Origin: Chloranthus sessilifolius
Taxonomy: Eukaryota > Streptophyta > Magnoliopsida > Chloranthales > Chloranthaceae
Direction of reading: 5' to 3'
DNA: 64,000 nt
Assembly: GCA_021018995.1 (NCBI GenBank)
Contig: CM037585.1
Span: forward strand, 70,806,646 to 70,870,645
Shown one piece after another: positions 11,881 through 24,526 of the stretch. Position 1 is the stretch's first letter; each line of letters opens with the position of its first letter. The notes under the pieces are model-generated. The model was given only the letters and a program-made list of their open reading frames with translations. It was not told the DNA's origin and did not search any database. The translations under genes and the position numbers were made by a program.

Positions 11881-13440
11881 GTAGGAGTCATGATCTGGAT
11901 GGCAATGACTTAATCAAGGAGCTTCCCAATGATCTCCTTGAACAATATGCCAATTTTGAGCATGGTCCTACCCCGATCGTTGAACAGACTGAAGATGTCA
12001 ATCTGGGTACTGAGGAGATTCCTAGAATCACTAAAATCGGAATGTCAATGTCTCCCAAGGAAAGAAAAGGCATGATTGATTTCCTTCGATCATACCAAGA
12101 CGTCTTTGCATAGTCAGATGAGGATATGCCTGGTTTTGACACCGATTTGGTCGAGCATGAGGAATTGCCGCTATATCCCGACGTAAAGCCTATCAAATAA
12201 AAGTTTAGGTGTCTTCGGCCAGAATGGATGTTAAAAGTAAAGGATGAGGTCATCAGGCAGTACAACGCTGACTTTCTCATGGTCTCCAAATACTTGTAGT
12301 GGTTAGCCAACATCGTGCCAGTGTCAAAGAAAGATGGAAAGGATTACATGTGCATCGACTTCAGAAATCTTAATAAGGGGAGCCCGAAAGATGACTTCCC
12401 TTTGGCACAGAATGACATCTTGGTCGATAATACTGCCCGACATGATTTGCTCTCATTTATGGATGGATTCTTCTGGTACAATCAGATCAAAATGGTTGAG
12501 GCGAATTGAGAGAAGAAAACATTCTTTACCCCATGGGGGACTTTCTGCTACTGAGTCATGCCATTCAGATTAAAGAATGATGGGGCAACATATCAAAGGG
12601 CCATGACAGCATTGTTCCACGACATGATGCATCGAGAAATCGAGGTATATGTCGACAACATGATAGCCAAGTCTCAAGAAAGAGGTGATCATCTGGTGAA
12701 CCTCTAAAAGTTATCTGAAAGATAGAGAAATTACAGGCTACGTCTAAACCCACAAAAAAGCACATTCGGCACCATGTCAGGAAAGCTACTGGATTTCATC
12801 GTCAGCAGGAGAGGCATTGAGGTTGACCCAATCAAAGTAAAAGCTATCATTGAAATGCATCAACCATTTATCGAGAAAGAGGTCAGAGGTTTCTTGGACA
12901 GAATATAGTATATCAGTCGGGTCATTGCACAGTTAACTCCTATCTGCACGCTGATCTTCAAATTACTGAGAAAAGATTCCCCCATTAAATGGAATGATGA
13001 TTGTCAAGTGGCATTTGATAAGATTAAAGGTTATCTCCTCAATCCTCCAATTTTGGTACCCCAATACCCGGGAGGCCACTCTTAATATATCTCTCAACAA
13101 TGAATTCTCGATGGGATTTGTCCAATGGCAACATGACAAAACTGGAATAAGAGAGCAAGCCATCTCCTATCTGAACAAGAAGTTTACTGATTATGAAACA
13201 CACTATTCTCATATGGATAAAGCGTGTCTGGCTCTCGTATGGGCACCACAGAGGCTTCATCACTACTTACTATCTCAAGTCGTTCTCCTTCTAGCACGAA
13301 TGGATCTGTTAAAATATTTATTTAAAAAGTGGGCTCTCATTGGGTAGACCGTATGCTGGCAGCTTCTCTTATTCAAATTTGATATCACATATGTCTCCCA
13401 ACAATCAATCTAGGGGCAAGCACTTGCTAATCATCTTGCC
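11881..13440 (+). pseudogene. T1 reverse transcriptase and RNase H remains
   Basis: RT lead-in near 12060-12300 (IDFLRSYQDVFA..DEDMPGFDTDLVEHE). Core with SKKDGKDYMCIDFRNLNK and SPKDDFPL near 12325-12415, and the DNMIA region near 12655 where the catalytic Y-V-D-D block of the family sits. The RNase H part follows from about 12990 to 13440, including KACLALVWAPQRLHHYLLS. These enzymes would copy element RNA into DNA and remove the RNA strand. Many breaks. Confidence 0.78.
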
Positions 13441-13499
13441 AAAAATCCCTTACCTGACTACAAGCCTCTGAAAACCGAGTTTCCTAATGAGGACATCTT

Positions 13500-13815
13500 A
13501 TTCATGACAGAAGATGACACAGAGGAGACAGAGGAGTCCTGGGTAATGCACTTTGATGGAGCATCAAATGCTGAAGGTCAACATGTCGGCGCTGTTCTAA
13601 TCTCGCCAAAAGGGTCCTGCGTACGAGTCTACATCAAGCTCAATTTCCCCTGAACCATCAACATGGCTGAATATGAAGCCTATGTAGCCGGTTTACAGGC
13701 AGCTCTTGACCTGAACGTAACTGATCTCAGGGTAGTTGGCAACTCACTACTGATCATATGCTAGACAAATAGAGATTGGAAAAAAAAGGATGAGAAGTTA
13801 ATCCCATACCATTAG
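13500..13815 (+). pseudogene. T1 second (archaeal-type) RNase H, remains
   Basis: The pattern ESWVMHFDGASN.....VGAVLISPKGS...INMAEYEAYVAGLQAALDLN marks the additional RNase H that defines the Tat lineage. It stops at the insertion of X; its continuation is at 30377. Broken. Confidence 0.75.
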
Positions 13816-14439
13816 TATTAGTACGTGCTTTTTCTGGGTTCCTTTCGATCCCCAAAATTAGTGGCCCAGTTCGGTCCAAGTGGACTGTGGTGAAGGCAAT
13901 GATGGAGTAATAAATTAGGAAATATTAAATGCTGAAATTAAAGAGGCAAATTCTAAACAAAGAATACCTAAGAAGATGTGATCGCCAACTGTAGATATTT
14001 ATCGATGCTGCAATATATCACTGATCACACTTTAAGGGGGAGCGGGGGCTTGCTAGTTGAACTCCTTTACTGAATCATCTATGAGCGAACGTCAGCAGCT
14101 GTTTGTTGCCTTTAGTCTAACTAGTTTGGTTTTCCTATTCCTGTTGGGATTTTGATTTAACTTGGTCTCCTAATCCTACTGGGAGTTTAAATTATTTCGA
14201 TATCTTAATCCTATTATAAATCTAATTAATTAAGTCTCTTAATCCTACTAGAAGTCTAATTACTTTAAATGTCCTAATTTTAATTAGAAATCGAGTTAAT
14301 TAAAAAAAAGGGTTTTGGGCCCGCTATGCTAAGGAGGATTGACCCCGTTTCCAGGTACCCTCCGTAAGCTCCCTTGGGCCAATCTGGTCGCTAAAATTGA
14401 GAGGGACCCGATTTGAATTATAAAGTAGTATTTTTTTGT

Positions 14440-15740
14440 GAAAGATTGATGATTGGTATTTAAGGGTTAAAATTTTGGGGCTAAAAAAAGAATTAAGAAC
14501 TGAAGCTATAAAGCAAATTTTAGGATTTAGAATTTTGAGAAATTAAGACTAAAGTAAAACTTTAAGGACCAAAATCAGAATCGAAATTAGGAAAATTTGG
14601 ACCGCGAGATTAAGGACCAATTCTAGAACCTAAGAAATAGCGCCTAAAAATTAAAAGACTGGTTCTAGAACCTGTGGAATAGAATCAGAAAATTAGAAAT
14701 TTAGATTAAAACCTAAGATCCTGAATTAAAGAACTAGAGGGCTAGAACCTAAATCTAGAACTAGAATATAAAAAAAAAGGAACTAGTTCTAGAACCTAAG
14801 AACGAGAAGTAGAAAATTATGGACTAAGGAATTACCTGAAGAATCATTTAAATCGTGTACAGGGAAAATTGTATAGAGGAAAATCGTGTAGGAGGAATTG
14901 TGTAGAGGAAAATTGTATATATGGATGGCTAGGGGGGTAAAGGTCTTATTTATAGGCTTTTATCATAAATCCTATTTTCTAAAATAATATAATAAAGATA
15001 CTAATCTTAATTGAACTAGGAGTTTTTAAAAATGTCACTTTTTACGCAGCAATTGAAAATTGACCATAACTTCTTCAATACTTGTCAGAATTATGCATTT
15101 TTGGCTCGTTGGAAACCTACTTCGATAAGCTTTCCAACATGACCAATTTCACCTCAATCCAACTTTGTTTGATACCTCAAAATAAGCCAAACATAAAAGT
15201 GACAAGATTGATAATTAAGAAAAGGTTGGGGAGACCTAGTTGGCTCTAGACTAAGGATTTGGGCAGGGATTTCCTAAGGGCTGGATTCTAAAACTTAAGA
15301 ATTAAGAATTAGAACTATAAGAAATGAGAAATTAAAACTAACGGCTAAAAAAAAATTCTATGGACTGAAATAGGAGTCAAAATCATAAAAAATCAGACCG
15401 TAGGATTAAAGACTAGTCCCAGAAAACTAAGAACTGGAACCAGAGATTAATATTAGGACTTAAAATTAAGGTAACGGGATAAAAATTAAGTTTTAAGACT
15501 GAAAATTAGATAATAGAATTAAAGACTGATTTTAGAAACTAAGAATCAGAACCAGGGATGAAAGTACAAATTAAAAAGGAGGTATTAAGGCCTAAGACTT
15601 AAAATTAGAACTAATAATTAAAACCTAAGTTTTAATTCTAAGAAATACAGACTAGGACTAGAGATTAGAAACTAAAACCTAAGACTAGAAATCAGAGCCT
15701 AAGATCTAAAATCGGAAATTAAAACAAGAAAGTAAATTAT
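14440..15740. repeat. Degenerate A-rich repeats inside X's left LTR
   Basis: Two blocks (14440-14840 and 15290-15740) are built from loose variants of CTAGAACCTAAGAACTAG and AATTAAAACTAAG. The same blocks occur in the right LTR (28020-28290 and 28780-29200), so they are part of the LTR, not local noise. No coding content. Confidence 0.7.
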
Positions 15741-16400
15741 ACCTACGGCTTGGGCTGTAGAGAGAAATCTCGGAATCCTAAGCTTGAAGACAAAGAACTC
15801 AAAACTCAAATCTCAAAGTTGTGGGGGCCAGAGTTTGGGTCATAATGGAAAGGTCTTTTTATAGGTACTAATTGCGCGCCCTGTGGGGTGTGCTTAATTT
15901 TCAATTACATGTCTTGTTTCAGGTGTTTAATCAAATTACGCGCCGATTTCCCGATGCTTAATCACTTTGAGTCAGTCACCGACTCAGTGAGCGATCGGCT
16001 GACTTGCTCAACGAGTTTTCTAGTTCTAAAAATGTTAGGACTAATTGCGCACCTGGTGTGGAGTGCGCAATCCAATTAAGCGTCTCTTCTGAAGCACATA
16101 ATCGAGGAAGCTTGCGGGTCAAGGACCGTAAGACTAGGTCGAGCGTCCGCTAATTGTGCATCAGTGGTTGGGCACTCAATCAGATCGTGCGTGCCATGTT
16201 GGGCGCGTGATCGAGTCTTGTGGTGGTCTGGGAAACAAAGTCTGGTCTGAGAGGGGACTGATTACACGTGTGTGGTTTAGCGTGCTATCGAATTACACGC
16301 ATAGTTTTAGGCACATAATTTGGGCCTGTTCGAGTCTGGGTCTGGTCTGAAATGCTAGACTATTATTTCAGCCTACATTTCGACTATATACTATTATTTC

Positions 16401-18081
16401 TGTGCAACCGTAGGATTTGTGACAATCCCATCGCGACGATGCGTTCGCTTGAAAAAAATATAGAGTCGCCACTCGAACCTTTTGGTGTCTCGGGAAACCT
16501 AGTTCATTTTTATGAGCACCGAAGTGCTAAAAATATGACTCTGAATCTGGTCCACACTAAAGGCTCTTGGGTAGGGGCTTCAGTTATCAATTAGGAAGGT
16601 GTTAGGCACCCGATCAACCTGCTTAACGCGGTCTCTACTAATTGCCAACACAAAAATAAAGTAAAAGAAAATAAAATAGCTTCCTCTTTCCCAAATGAGC
16701 CTTAAATCCTATTTGTGCCCCTCCGTTCCTACAAAAAATTTGGTGGCGTAACGGCAGAAATGGGAGGACGGGAGGAGCCAAAGAAGAGATAGGAGAAGAA
16801 AGGGGAGAGCCGGAGCCCTCTGGCCCTTGTAGCACCATAGAGGAGCCTTACTTGGGTTGCTTTGATTAACTTTTGAAGGCTTGTATGGTATGGAATGGGG
16901 TTCTAACTCCTAAGGCTTAAAGCTAAGAGGTAGAGAAAGAAGGCAAATGGATGGCACACACCTAACCTAGAGGCTTTTTAGGAAAGGTAAGGCATGGAAT
17001 GAGGTTTTGGAATTCTGAAATTTGTATGGGAAGTGTGCTCCAAAGGGAGGAAGATCTTCTCACTTTAAGATCTTTCTCTCTTAGGCCAAAATTCTCAACC
17101 CCTAAACCAAGGGGTGGGGGGCTCTATTTATAGGAAATGGGTGGATTAAGAGACCACTTAAAAGCTAAATGGGTTTAGCAATTAGGTAATCTCAAATCTA
17201 AAGTTTCCTAGGATTTTTGGAGCCTTGAGATGTGTGAGAAGGTCCTCCAATGGTGGATGATGGGGTGAGGCTTTATGCCACTTAAAGGGTTACAAATAGG
17301 GTGCAAATGGGTGCAACAGAACTAGCAAAACACACGCTAAAGGTCGAGGTGGTGAACAAGTCAAACCCAAATCACGAAATTTGGGGTAAAAACCAAAAGT
17401 TACTGTTCATATGCCTGGTGCAACTAATAGTTATGCCAGGTAAATGTACAATAAAACAGTGCCTGGAAGTTGGCTATCTGAGGTGGGGTCCATAATTAAT
17501 ACTAGCGTAACTATTAGTTGTGACAAGCTTAAATCCTGGGAGAAGTGGCCTGGCGCAACTAATAGTTCCGCCAGGCAAAATTATCACTAGCGCAACTATT
17601 AGTTGCGCCAGGCCATTTCTAGGGAGAAATAGCCTGCGTAACTATTAGTTGCACCAAATCCCTAGGGGGCCCCACCTGATTTTACTCTTTTATCCCCCGG
17701 GTTCGGACCGCCGTATCTTTTGATGTACAACTTCGATTGAGGCGATTCTTGGACCGTTGAAAAGCTGATGCCCTCTACTTTTCAATGGTATGAGATTTGT
17801 TCATAGTAGACAATTATAGCTAGTTCTAATGCACCTATCCTCAACCATGGCTTGATAGGGTTTGGTTTAGGGTTTGGAATAGGTTCTAAGAGTCGGGATT
17901 GGTTTCTAAAGGTTCGGGGTAGGTTCCTAAGGAATCTAGGGTGATTTCTAAGGGTTTGGGGTGATTCTTAAGGGTTCTAGGGTGGTTACTAAGGGTTCCA
18001 TTCATGCCATCAAAAGCCCAGAAGTGTGCCTCTCTCGAAAGGTATTTCGATTGGACCTTGGGCCAAATTTGGGTTTCTACA
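16401..18081 (-). mobile_element. Solo LTR, Tat-type (T2-like), inserted in X's left LTR
   Basis: The plus strand starts TGTGCAACCGTAGGA and ends GGGTTTCTACA. Reversed, these match T2's 5' LTR start (TGTAGACACCC) and end (CTACGGTTGCACA), and the inner sequence near the primer end is about 70-75% alike. The flanks ATTTC/TTTTC form a near-perfect 5-bp duplication, and the uninterrupted site is visible at 18240-18265 and 29870-29890. A minus-strand TATA box (plus TATTTATA, 17125-17132) and a palindrome cluster (17414-17656) lie inside. Confidence 0.88.
17414..17656. repeat. Cluster of five palindromes with GCGCAACTATTAGTTGCGC core
   Basis: Copies at about 17414-17440, 17503-17526, 17549-17575, 17588-17612 and 17633-17656. 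Each is an inverted repeat of 19-27 bp, the best flanked by CTGG/CCAGG. The odd centre (TAAT or TATT) shows that copies 1 and 3 are flipped relative to 2, 4 and 5. Confidence 0.88.
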
Positions 18082-18510
18082 TTTTCAGTATATAGTCTCC
18101 CTATGTAGGGATCTTAGCCACAAGGCTATTGTTTCAGCCTGTGTTCAGCCATGTACTATTGTTTCAATGCATGGTTCCCATGTTAGGGTCATGGGGCCTG
18201 AAATGGTAGACTATTGTTTCAGTCTGTATTTTGACTATATAGTATTATTTCAGTATATAGTCTCCCTGCGTCAGGATCTGAGCCACAGAGCTATTATTTT
18301 AGCCATCGTCCAGCCATGTACTATTATTTCAATGCATGATTCCCACGTTAGGCTCATGGAGCCTTAGCGACAGAGCTATTATTTTTGCCTGTGTCCATCT
18401 ATTTACTATTATTTCAGTATATGGTCCCACATTAGGGCCAACGGGCCTGAGCCACAGAGCTATTGTTTCAACCTGTGTTCAACCATATACTATTATTTCA
18501 GTATATGGTC
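18082..18510. repeat. Tandem-like array of CTATTATTTCAG phrases in X's LTR
   Basis: Phrases of the form CCACAGAGCTATTATTTCAG, GTACTATTATTTCAATGC and ATGGTTCCCACGTTAGG recur every 35-100 bp. The matching array in the right LTR is at 29825-30310. No gene. Confidence 0.8.
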
Positions 18511-18586
18511 CTAATTAGGGTTATGAGGTCAAAGGTTGACCGAATAGATTTGTACATTCTGAGAGGGAAAAATGGGGGTGTCTACA

Positions 18587-19474
18587 AATGCCATTCTTCG
18601 ACACGCTCTTGCAAAGTAAGAACACGTCGAAAAAGTAGACACCCCTCATTCGAGTTGTCTTCTCGTTTCTCTTGGGAAATCACAAATGTGAATTAGGGAT
18701 GCTAACATGACATGCTTGGCTTTCTTATCTATCAATACAAGATAAGATGGAGCATTTGGGGGCCCAGTGGTAGCTATCGAAAGGCGTGTTCCTTGCCGTG
18801 GATGCCCAGGAGTGATCTCATCACGTATCGCGACCCGCTGTCAAAGGCTTTGTAGGTCATGTCAGGCTGGGTACGTCATTGCTCACACCAATGCGCATCA
18901 GGCATTCCCTTTCTAATAAGCATTTGTAAGTTCTTAGATTGAATATACTCGTTCCTCGATTTTCCAGGGGAATGGCTGGTTTGGGCTGGTAATTGAGGTG
19001 AAATTTTTGGTGAATTTTGGTAAGTAAAGTCTCTGTGTTTATTATTATTTGGTTTATTTTTTTATGTTTTATTTTAATTTTCTTTTAGGTTTTAAAAGTA
19101 AGATTTTTTTATTTCTTTTGGAAGTAAGTAAGGGGGTTTTTGAGAAGTAAGAGATTTTTTTTTTTAAAGTTTGAGAATTTAACTTAAGATCAATTCGATA
19201 GTAAATCGGCGGAAAATGTGGCTTCCGAGACGTTGCTGAGCAGATCCACCGGTATGGGATTTGTGAACCCGACCATTTGTGTGGTTGTCAAGATGACACT
19301 TGGCATGCTGGATACTCCGTCTAACCTTTTCAGAGAATACTGATGATTGTCTCTTATGGGAGGACTACAGTGATTCGCGAGTCGATAGAGATGGGTTTTG
19401 AAAATATTTGGACTTAATCATAGCTAACTATATTTTTTACAAGGAATATCGAGTAATTGAAAAGTGGGTAGTAC
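18587..19474 (-). other. X 3' non-coding internal region, next to the left LTR
   Basis: No protein-like frame on either strand. In element sense it is the last stretch before the 3' LTR. Confidence 0.5.
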
Positions 19475-20925
19475 TTACCTGGGGGTGATACTTACTTGCA
19501 TTATGCGTAGCTTGCGTAGTCTGTGATGGGACTGATGGGTTGTCGGGGTGATGCTGTGATGGGACTTTGGGGATTCTTCTCCTTTTTTTAATGTCCGTTG
19601 TGGCAGAGCTTTGCGATCGTCGGTGTGATGTGATGTCATGGGGAAGTGATGTCGTGATGGGACTTGGGGATTATTTCTTTCTTTGGTTGCATGTTGGACG
19701 AGTCGTAGTGGGACGTGGGGATTCTTACGGGATATTCGTATTGGAACTTGGCATTGGTTGGATGTGATGGGACATGGGAGGAGTCCCAAATCTTTATGCA
19801 TTTTTGCTGCAATGGGATCTGGCGACTGTTATGTATCAAGAATTTTAGGAACAGTCCTCCTTGTTTTAGCGATGGGACACGATCGAGCTTTTTCCCTTTT
19901 CGTCATATGGCATGGCAGGTGCTATCTAAGCTTTTCGAGTAGTGATGTCGTGATGGGGCTCGATTGTGGTGTAGTGAGGCGATTGGTGTTGGAAGGTTCC
20001 CTCTTGCTTCATTTCTGCTATAGAGAGGCCTGGTTGTTGCCAGTATGGTGAAGGACCTTAGGGGGTGAGATTCATGATGGGATTTGGAAGGTTTGGCTTA
20101 TTTTTATGATGGGACATTGGTTAGGTTTTTCTTTTATGGGGGTGTACTGGGGATGAGCCTCGGTGACTGCAGGCGTGACGGGGCATATTCGTATGTGTGT
20201 ATCAAGGCTACATCTGGATGTTTCAGGTGGTGATGTCATGATGGGATATGTTGGGGCTTTGTTGGGGGATCCACATGCGAGATTTATAGTGCTTGGTGAG
20301 ATGTTCGCGACAAGACATGTTCGTGATGAGATCAAGTTGTAGTTGCATCGCGAGGGGACATATAAATGAGTGGCAGGATTGTGTTCGGATGTCTTGGGTA
20401 ATGATGGTTGCGATGGGACGTTAACGGGATGTTTGCGCTATAGGTGTGTCATTTTTATTTCTTTGGCAGATCTTGGGTCATAAGAGATCCCGTTGTGGTT
20501 GCATCGTGATTGGCTTTGTCTTTGATTTTGGTGGTGTGCTCGTATTTTTGAGGGATTTACTTTTGGCTTTTCGCGATGGGACATGAGGGCATGACTGATT
20601 TAGGTCAATGAGTTTGGATATTGAGGTGGTATCATATGCGTGCATCTTGTTGCGATGGGACATGCGTGATGGGGTTATGCGTGACGGGGTTATGCGATGG
20701 GGTTCTCCCCTTTTCGATGGGATCATGATGGGATGGGGGAAAGTGAGAGTGCCACAATAAGGGAGGTATGTCATATCGTAATGGGACCAAGGGCGTGGTC
20801 GATGTTTCCTATAGGGCTACGTGATGGGAGAAGGGGTGAGCAGCTCTCCCTCTTTCTCTTTGAACAGCCTGTGAGGCAATGCGATGGGACAGGAGAATTT
20901 TGCTCGAGATGGGATAAAAAGGTGT
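19475..20925. repeat. Dispersed GATGGGAC motif array inside X
   Basis: The octamer GATGGGAC or a one-base variant occurs about twenty times, mostly 30-100 bp apart, often preceded by GTGAT or GCGAT and followed by TTGGGG or ATG. Examples lie near 19558, 19656, 19767, 19872, 20107, 20412, 20574, 20656 and 20882. Minus-strand frames here are Pro/Ser/His-rich only because of this motif, so I do not call a gene. Confidence 0.75.
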
Positions 20926-23900
20926 GAGGGTGTAGATTCTGTCCAAGGTCAGGTATTGCGTGCCTATTTTTGGTCGCTCAATATGATTGTACGCCTATTT
21001 TCGAGCATGCGATCTCAGGTTTGAAGGGTTATTTACGCATGTCTGAGTGTGCATGTGATTGTATTATGTGCTCTAATCATAGTGAGTGATTGAGGTGTCA
21101 CCAGGTCACTGTGCGGTCGACGTTTCATATTGTGTGGTGTGTGTGTCATTTACTAGGGTTGCGCGGTTTATAGTTTGCATGTGATCGGAGCGTCATGCCG
21201 TTGGCGCATGCAATGGTTTTGTTGCGTGTTCTAGTCAAAGCGCGTGCTTCAGATTGTGCGTAGTATGCGTTGGGCGTGACTGAGTTAAGTGCACGTGTGA
21301 TGGCATGTGATTAAGTCCGTACTCTATATAAGTTAGAGATCTTTCATTTATTTTTCATCCCTCCATTTAGTCTCAAGTTTTACTTTTTCTAGGTCTCTTA
21401 TGTTCTAAAATTCGTGTTTTGGTGATATCGGGTGATCTAACCGTCTGATTGAGATATCGTTTCTTCTCGTGAGCGTGATTTCACGTGATATTCATCCTAA
21501 GATGATGCTCAGAGGCGACATTATTATGAGAATAGGTGATATTGGGAATGAGGATGCTAGTCTTCACATTGATCCCTTTTAGGGAGCAGTGAAGGCAGCA
21601 TAGAGGAGACGACGGCGGAAGAGGTGAAGATAGCAGAAGAGAAGGAGTTACAAGTGGAGGGATGCGTTCCCCAACCAATCCTGCTTGAAGCCTCCGATTG
21701 GACCCTCCAAGCGGAAGCTGCTTCGAGCGGAATCTGCTCCTCGCTCTGTCTCAGTTTTGAACCCAGTCTTCGTTTTGGGTTGTAGGTTAAAGTTTTAGGT
21801 TTTCATTTTGGGTTGTATATTCAGGAGGTATGCCTCTGGTGATATTGTGTAAAAAAAAGTTTATTAAATGAAAGGTTATTTTATTTATTATGTTTGCTTT
21901 ATTCCTTTAATATTGTGATCGGTTAACTTTTATTATCATGATGAGGGAATGAGTCCTGTGTTTAGGATTAAGGTTTGTTTGTTTTGTTCTTATGTTTGAA
22001 TTTAGGATAACACTTGTTAGATAGGTGTAAATTTGGATTTAATTTTTTAAATGTTCTAGATGAGTGTTAGATGTTTTAATCCTATTGGTTCATCTATTTT
22101 TGAGTGGATTGGTGTTTCTTAGGGGGTTAAGTATTGTATGATCATTGGCTCATCTATGTTTGGCATAGATTTAATTAGATGGAAGATATTTGTGAGGGTG
22201 GCACTTGTTTTGTGATTTAGGAGGTGTATGTTATCAATAGAGGCTAAGGGGCTTGGTTTTGTTTTAAATTTTGTTTCTAAACTTAGGATTTAAAAGTTTG
22301 GGGCATTTTTAGTTTCTAATATCTTTTCTTCCTTTTTATTTTGCATCCCAGGTATTAAATCCTAAGAGTTTGGTAACTATATTGTTTTTTTCTTTATTGC
22401 TGAGAATGAGCGATATTTTTCTCTTATTGTGTTTGTTTCATTTATGTTTATTTATGTTTTTTGTTGTATGTTACGTTAGAGGGGGAATGGGTAGTATTAG
22501 AGTATGGTGTTTACTTTTCGAGTGTAGCTCTGTTGTTCTGTTTCAGATGTTCGTTTGGAGTCCCATGACGGAAAAGTAAGAGCTAAATTTTTTTTTAAAA
22601 ATGCCCCAATTTGGGGTATTCAAGGAAGGGAAGCAAGAACTAAATTGAAAAAATTATAAAAAATGCCCTAATTTGGGGTATCAGTCTTGTGACCCAAGTA
22701 TCGCTACCAAGGTGCGAGCGCTCTTTAAAAATAAATGCCCCAGTGTCAAGTAACGGTGGGACTTTTATCTGCCTCATAGATGTCCTGGAGTGTATTGGTA
22801 ATGATCCCATGTCGGGAAGTAGTTCGATTGTTTCAGCCGCATGCCAGCTTGATTTTGTAAGTGCTGAATGATCATCATGTATCGTAGCTTTCAACAAGAT
22901 TGAGGTGTATGTAGATAATGAGTGATTGCATCACTTGTCATTCGAGAGTTTTCGATTTTATTTCAAAGAGATTTTAAAAATCAACCGACTTATTGTCTGA
23001 AATGAAAATAAAGGGTGATGAGGAGGTAAGGTTTATTGATCTAAGGGTAGCTTCTTATTCAACCAAATTTTGAAATAGTAGTCAACTACTTTCTTCTCGG
23101 GTGGATAATGCGGTGCCATAATTGAGCTCTTCATCATGTTTCAGCACCATCAAAGTCTCAAATTCTATGGTTAGCAGGAGTTTTATCCTCCTCCCGCCAT
23201 CGTACGACCACATCTAATAGTGTGAAGATGTCAGGGATGCCCTCACGATTTGCCTACACTTTCCTACTAAGATTACTAGGAATGCCCTCACAATTTGCTT
23301 ATGCTTTCCTAAATTCATTGACTGTTCATTTGTCGTATTGCTCTCGCTCGGTTGTGTTTCTTTTCTATATATATTTTTTAAAATAACCTGCTAACGCAAG
23401 AATTGTGAGGTTTGATGGAACCTTACATTTTCATTTTTACTGCTCTATCATCGACTCCAACGGCTGAAGGGGGTGTATGAGAATCCAGAGTTTTTCTATA
23501 TCTCAAAAAAGAGAGTTTCATGATCCACTAGCCCTTTCGATCAATTCGCCTGAGTAGGAGGGTAGTCAATGAGTCAAGTGATTCCCAAAATAGTTTTGAA
23601 AATAATGACCTACGACTGGCGAATGCCTTGTGATGACTGCGAGGATGATAGGTATATAAATATGTTTGTTTAGGCTACGAAACACGACGGTCATTAAGTT
23701 ATGATTCCAAGGATCAGAAAAGTCCTTCCCCTGTGGCTATTTCCTGGGCATGTTGCCGAGATTATATAAGGACTTCCCTTATGGGTTTTGATTTCCTCTA
23801 GGTGAGCCGGTTGTATAGGCACTTTTCTTAGCAGTAGTTTCGCGATTTCGTGTTCTCGGTCGAGTATGAGTCCGAAGGGTTTGGGGCATAGAAGAGTATT

Positions 23901-24526
23901 TTTGTTTTCGAGTATTTACATTTAGGGCATTTATACTTTTAGTTTTTTTTATACTTTTCTATATTCTTGCTTTTTTTTTCGTATTATTTGTTTGTTATTA
24001 CTATTGTGTTACAGTACAACATCAATTCCTTAGGCAGGGGACTGACTTAGGAAGTTCGCTTGGTGGGACATGTTGGATGGTCGAAGTGACCGTTCGATTA
24101 GATAATATTGTTTCAGGGTCCTCGATCCCTTTTGATATGATCAATAAGGGATGAGAGTGAGGTTATGTTTAGGTTTGTGTTTTGGATGGTATAGGGTTTA
24201 TCAAAATAAGTGTGGTGTCATTTGATTTCTTTCTTCAATAGGTCTTTTATGTCCGGGGTCTCCTTATCGGGAGGGACCTTCTTTTATTTTTCGATGGAGT
24301 GAGGCATCTCATAGAGATGAAGCATAGAGTTGTTAAAGAGTTATTTGGGGTTGTTTGTGGGTGGTTGGAAAGATGTTTGCGAGTGAAGTTGGAGTGGAAA
24401 CCGTTGAGAGGGACGGTAGTGTTGTAATGGTAGTGATAAGATAAGGCAGAGGTAGAGGAGGAAGAGGAGACGCGAAGGTGTAGGCCAAGGGTGGCCTTTC
24501 CTACATGTGGGGCGGTCCAGTTTTGT
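20926..24526. other. X internal non-coding region, no gene recognised
   Basis: A stretch of about 3.6 kb. Near 20930-21300 it carries GCGCGTGTGATTG-like phrases reminiscent of the LTR at 16080-16330. A plus-strand TATA-like CTCTATATAAG sits near 21322, and a short direct repeat at 22578-22681. A further nested LTR fragment is possible but I cannot set its ends. No pol domain is visible on either strand. Confidence 0.45.
22578..22681. repeat. Two direct copies of a 45-bp unit with CCCCAATTTGGGG core
   Basis: Copies at about 22578-22619 and 22635-22681 share AGARCTAAATT, an A-run, and ATGCCCYAATTTGGGGTAT. The core is itself a near-palindrome. Confidence 0.8.

Larger units (their letters stand above)
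13816..18586 (-). repeat. Left LTR of X (3' LTR in element sense), split by a solo LTR
   Basis: Aligns with 27374-30376 along its length except for the 1681-bp insertion at 16401-18081. Without it the LTR is about 3.1 kb. The minus-strand start TGTAGACACCCCC lies at its right edge, with a GAAGAATGGCATT stretch outside it (18587 onward) in the place of the polypurine tract. Confidence 0.85.

Noticed and set aside
13816-18586. Reading 13816-18586 and 27374-30376 as two independent solo LTRs
   Set aside because: The outer flanks rejoin into continuous T1 sequence with an ATTAG/ATGAG duplication, and a Tat gag in the right orientation lies between them.
19567-20051. Plus-strand frames of 66-122 residues
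   Set aside because: They are made by the recurring GATGGGAC motif, with no resemblance to known domains.
21322-21332. CTCTATATAAG as a host promoter
   Set aside because: There is no gene downstream on either strand and it lies within X; it may belong to an unresolved LTR fragment.
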